Source: an uncultured Acidimicrobiaceae bacterium (lineage in GTDB: Bacteria; Actinomycetota; Acidimicrobiia; Spongiisociales; UBA5794). Taken from it: a stretch of DNA of 47,568 nucleotides. The stretch lies in the NCBI GenBank assembly GCA_947258375.1, contig CAMYIJ010000014.1, positions 1 to 47,568 of the forward strand. Direction: 5' to 3'. Position numbers and translations under genes: made by a program. A model generated the notes under the pieces. That model made no database searches and had not been told where the DNA came from. It worked only from the letters and a program-made list of their open reading frames with translations. Below, one piece after another: positions 42,096 to 47,568 of the stretch (the first letter of the stretch is position 1; each line of letters starts with the position of its first letter).

Positions 42096-43351
42096 CTGTC
42101 CATTGCTGTTTCGAGAGCGCCGAGGCTAGGCGGCACCCGTATGGGCTCGGCTCCGGTTGCGCTCACGCCTGCGAGCACGCTCGGAACGTCTTTCAATCCA
42201 GATCCTGTGCTGATGACCACGACGCGGTCGTCGGCACCGACGAGGCCCTGTTCGACCGCCACCTCAACTCCGGCGTAGGCGGCCGAGGCAGCCGGCTCCG
42301 CGAACACCCCGCTGGCCGCGGCGATCCGCGGGATCGAGCGGAGGATGTGGTCATCGTCGACGCGGAGGTAGGCGCCCCCGGTCTCGGTGACCGCGGCCAA
42401 TGCTTTGACGCGGTCCCGGGGGAGGTCGGCGCTGATCGAGTCGGCAGCCGTCGCGGCGCTGATCGCCGGCATGGTGACTACATCGGCACCGCTTTCATCG
42501 GCGCGTGCCATGTAGTCGCTCCCGGCAGCCTGGATGCCGAAGATGCGCGGCATCGCATCGATCCAGCCGAGGGCGATGGCATCTTTGAGTCCTTTGTGGA
42601 CGCCGCCGATGATCGAACCGTCGCCGACGGACACAAAGATGGCATCCGGCGCCGTGAACCCGAGCTGCTCGACGATTTCGAGCGCCACGGTCTTCTTGCC
42701 TTCGGCCACGTACGGGTTGACTCCTGTGTTGCGGTTGTACCAGCCCCACTTGTCCACCGCGGCCGTCGCCAGTTCGAAGGCGTCGTTGTAGTTGCCGGCC
42801 ACGAGGACGACCGTGGCCCCGAAAGCAAGCAGCTGTGCGACCTTGGCCTCTGGTGCCGATTCCGGTACGAAGATCACGGTGGCCTGGCCGACTGATGCCG
42901 CGATGCCGGCAAGCGCTGCGGCGGCGTTGCCGGTGGATGCCGTTGTCACGACCTCAGCGCCCTCTTCCTGGGCTTTCATCACTGCGATGGCCGAAGCCCG
43001 GTCCTTCATCGAGGCCGTCGGCTCCCGGCCCTCATCCTTGACCCAAAGCGAGCCAACTCCGGCTATCTCGGCAAGCCGGGGGGAGAGGTACAGGGGAGTT
43101 CCGCCAACCGTGAGCGGCGGGGGAGTGGCGTCGGCATCGATCGGCAACAGTGCCCGGAACCGGAACATCGTCGTGTCCCGGTCAGTCGCCAGCGAGTCCC
43201 GGGTCAACGTGGCGGCGACCTTCTCGTAGTCATACTTCACATCGAGCGTGCCGGCTTCGCCGCAGTCGTCACAGGTGTAGCGGCCCGGCACGGGGTCGTA
43301 CCGGGCGCCGCAGATAGTGCAGGCCAGATGGGTGACTGCAATGGTGGCCAT
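42092..43351 (-). CDS. Threonine-synthase-like PLP enzyme with N-terminal zinc ribbon
   Basis: This 419-residue enzyme starts at ATG 43351 after GGGAG, overlapping the preceding stop (TGATG). Cys11, Cys14, Cys27 and Cys30 form a zinc ribbon typical of one class of threonine synthases. PLP lysine is Lys116 (TASMKDRAS); STGNAAAALAG and VSVGDGSIIGG are substrate and phosphate loops. A role in true threonine synthesis is doubtful, since it sits between a carbamoyl hydrolase and another PLP enzyme; a catabolic dehydratase or lyase on an amino acid made from the carbamoyl substrate is more likely. This is inferred from context. Confidence 0.82.
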   Translation of the reverse strand: MATIAVTHLACTICGARYDPVPGRYTCDDCGEAGTLDVKYDYEKVAATLTRDSLATDRDTTMFRFRALLPIDADATPPPLTVGGTPLYLSPRLAEIAGVGSLWVKDEGREPTASMKDRASAIAVMKAQEEGAEVVTTASTGNAAAALAGIAASVGQATVIFVPESAPEAKVAQLLAFGATVVLVAGNYNDAFELATAAVDKWGWYNRNTGVNPYVAEGKKTVALEIVEQLGFTAPDAIFVSVGDGSIIGGVHKGLKDAIALGWIDAMPRIFGIQAAGSDYMARADESGADVVTMPAISAATAADSISADLPRDRVKALAAVTETGGAYLRVDDDHILRSIPRIAAASGVFAEPAASAAYAGVEVAVEQGLVGADDRVVVISTGSGLKDVPSVLAGVSATGAEPIRVPPSLGALETAMDR

Positions 43352-44301
43352 CAGATCTCCCTCGGGGGTGGTTGCGCATCGTCGCGGACTGCGGCGATGC
43401 GGCCGTAGTAGTGCGGCATGCGGTAACGCTCGAAGTCGAACAGCATGCCCTTGTAGGTTGCGGTGAAGTCGAGGTCGATCCGCGCCGAGACGACTTCGTC
43501 GCCGGTCGTGATCGCCTGGGCAATGATCTGGCCGGAGGGAGCGATGATGACGCTCTGCGCCAGTGAATCGACGCCTTCCTCGATGCCACCCTTGGCGACC
43601 CCGACGATGAAACTGCCGTTTTGATATGCGCCCGACTGCATCACGAGGTGGTTGTGGAACCCGGCAAGTGCATTCTGGGTGGGGTCGGGGTAGTAGTGGA
43701 GGGGAGTGTTGTACCCAATGAGGATCAACTCGGCGCCCTGGAGACCCATCACCCGGTAAGTCTCCGACCAACGCCGGTCGTTGCAGAGGGCCATGCCGAC
43801 AATCCCGTCGAACGCCTTCCAGACCTCAAAACCGTCGGGCCCCGGTTCGAAGTAGTGGCGCTCGGCGTGCTGAAATTGTCGCCACGGTTCGTGCCCGGCG
43901 TGGCCCGGGATGTGGACCTTGCGGAACCTGCCGATCTCGGTGCCGTCCCGATCCACGAGGGTGTAGGTGTTGTAGCGATGGAGAGTGCCGCCGTCGTCCG
44001 GGGCGAGCTCGGCAAAGCCGAGCGCAAACCCGATCCTCAGCTCCTTCGCCGCGTCGAACAGGGGTTGCGTGTCGCCGTCGGGCATTTCCCGATGGAAGTA
44101 GTGATCGAACTCGGTGGCGTCCCCTACATACCATCTGGGGAAGAAAGTGGTCAGCGCCAACTCGGGAAACACGAGGAGTTCGACTGCCTGATCGGACGCG
44201 TCGTGCAGAAGCGCGATCAGCCGTTCTACCACTCGCGCCTTCGATTCGTCACGAGCTATCGGGCCCAATTGGCCCGCTCCGACGATGAGGTGTCTCGGCA
44301 T
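43351..44301 (-). CDS. N-carbamoyl-D-amino-acid hydrolase (nitrilase superfamily)
   Basis: This 316-residue enzyme closely follows the Agrobacterium D-carbamoylase pattern over its whole length: the N-terminal GQLGPIAR, FPELALTTFFPRW with Glu47, RKVHIPGH with Lys128, and CNDRRW with Cys173 (the catalytic triad), then VMGLQGAELILIGYNTP and MQSGAYQNGSF. These enzymes hydrolyse N-carbamoyl D-amino acids to amino acid, CO2 and ammonia, usually after a hydantoinase. No hydantoinase gene is in the window. It heads the minus operon and diverges from a second carbamoyl hydrolase across a shared operator-like repeat. Confidence 0.9.
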   Translation of the reverse strand: MPRHLIVGAGQLGPIARDESKARVVERLIALLHDASDQAVELLVFPELALTTFFPRWYVGDATEFDHYFHREMPDGDTQPLFDAAKELRIGFALGFAELAPDDGGTLHRYNTYTLVDRDGTEIGRFRKVHIPGHAGHEPWRQFQHAERHYFEPGPDGFEVWKAFDGIVGMALCNDRRWSETYRVMGLQGAELILIGYNTPLHYYPDPTQNALAGFHNHLVMQSGAYQNGSFIVGVAKGGIEEGVDSLAQSVIIAPSGQIIAQAITTGDEVVSARIDLDFTATYKGMLFDFERYRMPHYYGRIAAVRDDAQPPPREI

Positions 44302-44334
44302 GGCGGCTTCCGTTTGCTGGCGAATCGCGGCGCT

Positions 44335-44362
44335 TTTACGTTTTGTAAAGCAGCGTTACGAT
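44335..44362. promoter_or_regulatory. Divergent promoter with perfect TTTAC-N5-GTAAA inverted repeat
   Basis: TTTAC (44335-44339) and GTAAA (44345-44349) flank GTTTT. Plus-strand elements TTTACG and TACGAT (44357-44362, 16-base spacer) precede the ureidopropionase-like gene; on the minus strand TTTACA faces the D-carbamoylase gene. This is the most symmetric of three related sites. Confidence 0.55.
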
Positions 44363-44394
44363 AGCCGCTCGGAAGTGTCCCCCAGGAGGTGCCA

Positions 44395-45237
44395 GTGGCC
44401 AACGTAGTGCGTGCCGCGCTCGTGCAGAGCGAGTGGACCGGCGACATCGAGTCGATGGTCGAAAAGAACGCCGACTACGCCCGCAACGCCGCCAATCAGG
44501 GCGCCCAGATTCTCTGTTTCCAGGAGATCTTCAACGCCCCGTACTTCTGCAACAAGCAGGAGAACAGCTACCTCGAAACTGCCGAGGCGGTGCCGGACGG
44601 CCCGACGGTGACCCGGATGATGGCGCTGGCCAAGGAGACAGAAATGGCCATCATCGTGCCGCTGTTCGAGAAGGAGGACAGCGGCTTCTTCTACAACACG
44701 GCCGCAGTGATCGAGCGGGACGGCAGCTATCTGGGTATGTACCGCAAGACCCACATCCCGCACGTCGAGGGCTTCTGGGAGAAGTTCTATTTCCGCCCCG
44801 GCAACCTCGGCTACCCGGTTTTCGATACGTCGGTGGGGCGGATCGGCGTTTACATCTGCTACGACCGCCATTTCCCGGAGGGATGGCGGGCGCTGGGGCT
44901 CGAAGGGGCCAAGATCGTCTTCAACCCGTCGGCGACGACTCGGGGCCACTCTCAGTACATCTGGCAGCTCGAGCAGCCGGCCGCCGCCGTCGCCAACGAG
45001 TACTTCGTCGGCGCCATCAACCGGGTCGGCACCGAGGACCTCGTCGACACCGACTACTACGGCTCGTCGTACTTCGTGAACCCCCGGGGCGAGATGGTCG
45101 GCGACGTGGCGTCCGACACCCAGGACGAGGTCGTCGTCCGTGATCTCGAGATGGACATGATCGACCAGGTCCGTGCCCACTGGGCCTTCTACCGTGACCG
45201 CCGCCCGGACGCGTATGCAGGCCTGACCGCACCGTAG
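44395..45237 (+). CDS. Beta-ureidopropionase / N-carbamoylputrescine amidase-like hydrolase
   Basis: This 280-residue nitrilase-fold enzyme is read from GTG 44395, five bases after AGGAGG; an in-frame GTG at 44389 overlaps that ribosome site. The triad is Glu44 (FQEIFNAPYF), Lys118 (YRKTHIPH) and Cys155 (ICYDRHFPEGWR). FNPSATTRG and QPAAAVANEYFVGAINRVG place it among carbamoyl-amine/beta-alanine amidohydrolases. N-carbamoyl-beta-alanine would make it part of reductive pyrimidine degradation, while a carbamoyl intermediate of purine breakdown is also possible. It diverges from the D-carbamoylase operon. Confidence 0.88.
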   Translation: MANVVRAALVQSEWTGDIESMVEKNADYARNAANQGAQILCFQEIFNAPYFCNKQENSYLETAEAVPDGPTVTRMMALAKETEMAIIVPLFEKEDSGFFYNTAAVIERDGSYLGMYRKTHIPHVEGFWEKFYFRPGNLGYPVFDTSVGRIGVYICYDRHFPEGWRALGLEGAKIVFNPSATTRGHSQYIWQLEQPAAAVANEYFVGAINRVGTEDLVDTDYYGSSYFVNPRGEMVGDVASDTQDEVVVRDLEMDMIDQVRAHWAFYRDRRPDAYAGLTAP

Positions 45238-45283
45238 GCGCTGCGCAGTCGCGCCGACTTCGATTGCCGGGCACTGGACCGGC

Positions 45284-45289
45284 TAGCGT
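45284..45289 (+). promoter_or_regulatory. Candidate -10 element TAGCGT for the alpha/beta hydrolase gene
   Basis: TAGCGT ends 30 bases before the GTG at 45320, in the 82-base gap after the previous gene. It fits the TAGCNT pattern seen at three other starts. No clear -35. Confidence 0.3.
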
Positions 45290-45319
45290 GGTCTGAGTCT
45301 CAAAATCGGAGGTTCTGCC

Positions 45320-46366
45320 GTGGCCGACCGCGATGTTGAAGTCACCTTCAAGCGCTTCACGTGGCGCATGTTGTCCCAGCAGGTCAGCCCTTGGGAGCTG
45401 GACAGGCTCCAGGAGACTATCCAAACGTGGGATCAGTGGTACGACGCGTTCGCGGAAGTGGCCGAGCGCCACTTTGAAGTCGCCGAGCGTGCCGTGGCCG
45501 ATGGGCATATGATCACGGCCGGCGAGGCATACATCCGAGCCGCTCTCCTGTACCACTGGGGCACGTTCCTCTACGGCCACGACCAAGAGAGATTCTCGGC
45601 AGGAATGGAGGCGATGAATCGTTGCTGGGAGCAGGCGGCGCCGCTGGTCGACCCTCCCATGGAGCTGTTCACCGTCCCGTTCGAAGGTGTCGCTCTCCCC
45701 GGCTACCTCGTCCGGCCGGCAGGAGTGGATCGGCCACCAATCGTGCTCCTGGTTCCCGGCGGAGATTCGACCAAGGAGGAGCTGTACGACTTCGCCACCC
45801 ACATTGTGGCCAGGGGCTTGGCGGTGGCCGCTTTCGACGGTCCGGGCCAGGGTTTCGTGTCGCGGTTCGCCAAGATCCGGCCTGACTTTGAGGTCCCCAT
45901 CCGGGCTGTGACCGACTATCTCCTTGCCCGGGGCGATCTGGACGGGAGCCGCCTCGGAGTGGGCGGGATCTCATACGGAGGGCTCTTCGCTTGCCGGGCC
46001 GCCGCCTTCGATGACCGGGTCAAGGCGGCCGTCTCGGTTTCGAGCTGGTACACCCCGGCCGGCCGGTACCCGAACATCGATCGTGTGTCGCAGGTCGCCC
46101 TTCGCCAGTACATGGGCGACGACCCGGGGGCGGTCATGGACGCGATCACCATGGCCGGAGCGGCGGAACGCATCACCGTCCCGCTGCTCCAGGTGTACGG
46201 CGCGCTTGATCCAGCCTCACCGCCCGAACACGCCTACCGGGTGGAAGCCGAAACGCCGGGCCCGACCACGACGCTGGTGTTCGATGACGGCGTCCACGTC
46301 TGCAACAACCTGCACCAGATCGTGCGCCCCCTCATCGGCGACTGGTTCGCCGAGAAGCTGCGCTGA
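45320..46366 (+). CDS. Alpha/beta hydrolase with N-terminal helical cap (DUF1100/FrsA-like)
   Basis: This 348-residue enzyme starts at GTG seven bases after GGAGG. Residues 1-115 are helical (AFAEVAERHFEVAERAVADG; AGEAYIRAALLYHW), a cap typical of the FrsA-like and 2,6-dihydroxypseudooxynicotine hydrolase group. The hydrolase core follows, with VPGGDSTKEELYDFA, nucleophile Ser218 in GGISYGG, Asp297 (YGALDPASP) and His326 (DDGVHVCNN). Relatives cleave carbon-carbon or ester/amide bonds in N-heterocycle degradation, which fits the region; the substrate itself is unknown. The acyl-CoA dehydrogenase gene begins one base after its stop. Confidence 0.85.
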   Translation: MADRDVEVTFKRFTWRMLSQQVSPWELDRLQETIQTWDQWYDAFAEVAERHFEVAERAVADGHMITAGEAYIRAALLYHWGTFLYGHDQERFSAGMEAMNRCWEQAAPLVDPPMELFTVPFEGVALPGYLVRPAGVDRPPIVLLVPGGDSTKEELYDFATHIVARGLAVAAFDGPGQGFVSRFAKIRPDFEVPIRAVTDYLLARGDLDGSRLGVGGISYGGLFACRAAAFDDRVKAAVSVSSWYTPAGRYPNIDRVSQVALRQYMGDDPGAVMDAITMAGAAERITVPLLQVYGALDPASPPEHAYRVEAETPGPTTTLVFDDGVHVCNNLHQIVRPLIGDWFAEKLR

Positions 46367-46367
46367 G

Positions 46368-47568
46368 ATGGACTCGAGAGACAGCGAACTGACCGACCAG
46401 CAACGAGACTTCCGGAGCCTCTGTAGGAAGTTCGTAGATGAGAAGGTGATCCCCTTCGTGGCGGCGAACGCGAATGAGGAATGGCTCACCCCGCCACTCG
46501 AGCGCTCGCCGAAGGAGCTGCTGACCGAAGCCGACAGGATCGGCCTGCGAGACTTCGGCATTCCGCCGGACTACGACGGGATCGCCGTCGACACCGTCAG
46601 CCAGACCGTGATGATCGAGGAGCTGGGCCGCGGCGATCCAGGGTTAACCGCTTGTATCGGGCAGAACTGGAAGGTGACCACGGAGTTCGCCCGGCACGCT
46701 TCCCCGGAGCTTCTCGACAAGTGGATGAGGATCTACCGCGCCGACCCGACGTTCCTGTGGGCGCACTGTCTCACGGAGCCACGCGGGGCCTCCGACCGGG
46801 TGCTTCCCTACGACGCTCCGGAGGCCAGCATGCAGACGCGGGCGGTCCAAGACGGTGACCAATGGGTCCTCAACGGGGTCAAGCACTATGTATCCAACGC
46901 CGGTGTCGCCGGCGCGTTCATCGTTTTCGCCAATACCAACCCTGCGGCCGGCGTTCGCGACGGGGTCAGCAACTTCCTGGTCCCCGCCGATGCGCCGGGG
47001 CTCTCAATCGGGCGCATCAACGAGAAGATCGGGCAGCGCCTCAACATCAACGCCGAGATCGTATTGGAGGACTGCCGCGTACCCGCCGACCATCTGCTGG
47101 TTCGCGATGTCGCTCTTCGCAAGAACGCCGCCTACATGCAGCAGGGCCGCGTACTCAACGCAGCTCGGGCTCTCGGAGTGATGCAGGCTGCCTATGAGAA
47201 AGCGACTCGCTTTGCTCGCGACACCTTCCAGGGGGGCAAGCTGATCATCAAACACCAGATTGTGGCGGCCCGCCTCGCCGATCTCGCCACGCAGGTGGAG
47301 GCGGCCCGGTCACTCGTTTATCGGGCGGCGCGGGCGGTCGATGCAGACACCGACGATGCGCCGGGCCTGGCCCTGATGGCCAAGTTGCACTGCTCGCAGG
47401 TGGTTCTGGATGTGACTCGAGGCGTGATGGAACTCCATGCCGGGTCGGGGGTGATGGTTGGCGAGGGCGTCGAAAAACACTTCAGGGACGCCGCCATCTT
47501 CCCGCACACCGACGGCACGGCGGACATGACTCGCTTCAAGATCGTCAAGGCCCTTTTCCCGGAAGACG
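46368..47568 (+). CDS. Acyl-CoA dehydrogenase-family protein (runs off the right edge)
   Basis: The 400 visible residues start at an ATG one base after the hydrolase stop (TGAGATG). The N-terminal helical domain, the middle domain (TEPRGASDRV, WVLNGVKHYVSNAG, LEDCRVPADHLL) and the C-terminal four-helix domain (GRVLNAARALGVMQAAYEKA) follow the family order. Near residue 380 the usual YEGT catalytic motif reads HTDGT, placing Asp where most dehydrogenases have the base Glu. This may mean altered chemistry or a non-dehydrogenase role; some members lacking the Glu are desulfinases or use a different base. Only a short C-terminal piece should be missing. Confidence 0.88.
   Translation, partial: MDSRDSELTDQQRDFRSLCRKFVDEKVIPFVAANANEEWLTPPLERSPKELLTEADRIGLRDFGIPPDYDGIAVDTVSQTVMIEELGRGDPGLTACIGQNWKVTTEFARHASPELLDKWMRIYRADPTFLWAHCLTEPRGASDRVLPYDAPEASMQTRAVQDGDQWVLNGVKHYVSNAGVAGAFIVFANTNPAAGVRDGVSNFLVPADAPGLSIGRINEKIGQRLNINAEIVLEDCRVPADHLLVRDVALRKNAAYMQQGRVLNAARALGVMQAAYEKATRFARDTFQGGKLIIKHQIVAARLADLATQVEAARSLVYRAARAVDADTDDAPGLALMAKLHCSQVVLDVTRGVMELHAGSGVMVGEGVEKHFRDAAIFPHTDGTADMTRFKIVKALFPED

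Overview
The window is a high-GC segment with frequent GTG/TTG starts, tight 4-bp gene overlaps (ATGA/GTGA), lipoproteins that carry Thr/Ala/Pro-rich linkers after the lipobox, and two BMP-type nucleoside ABC transporters. This suggests an actinobacterium, possibly an Acidimicrobiia-like lineage. That placement is inferred from style; no rRNA or other marker gene is present.

Layout. (1) 1-13812 is a nucleobase uptake and oxidation region. It holds a first BMP-type transporter (two permeases and a lipoprotein whose C-terminus lies off the left edge), a xanthine-dehydrogenase-like enzyme made of a molybdopterin subunit plus a fused FAD/2Fe-2S subunit, a guanine-deaminase-like enzyme, and a second, complete BMP-type transporter. 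A split HEAT-like gene lies inside it. (2) 14096-15616 encodes a secreted M28 aminopeptidase with a PA domain. (3) 15678-24311 (minus) is a three-gene unit: a membrane histidine kinase, a 2249-residue Ig/cadherin-like surface protein that ends in a transmembrane segment and a cold-shock-like domain, and a stand-alone receiver that overlaps it by ATGA. (4) 24456-32456 is a module like the E. coli ygfK/ssnA/xdhD group: a YheO/DauR-type HTH protein and a thiamine-binding-family protein diverge from a fused 2Fe-2S/molybdopterin hydroxylase (XdhD type), an SsnA-like amidohydrolase lacking its usual N-terminus, and a large YgfK-type flavin/Fe-S oxidoreductase. (5) 32844-36285 holds a small lipoprotein and a heme/cobalamin-type ABC importer. 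(6) 36403-40137 holds a cyclase-like/SRPBCC protein, a second sensor kinase and a GNAT acetyltransferase. (7) 40098-47568 holds a minus-strand operon (N-carbamoyl-D-amino-acid hydrolase, threonine-synthase-like enzyme, TrpB-like PLP enzyme, small membrane protein), divergent from a beta-ureidopropionase-like amidohydrolase, then an alpha/beta hydrolase and an acyl-CoA dehydrogenase cut by the right edge.

How the parts may work together. Transporters, deaminase, hydroxylases, YgfK/SsnA, carbamoyl hydrolases and PLP lyase-type enzymes fit a purine (or other N-heterocycle) degradation route. The carbamoyl intermediates would here be hydrolysed, because no carbamoyltransferase or carbamate kinase is visible. 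Three promoters in this set share an inverted repeat, TTKAC-N5-GTAAA, over the -35 element, suggesting one regulon. The most unusual element is the kinase / giant surface protein with cold-shock domain / receiver unit.
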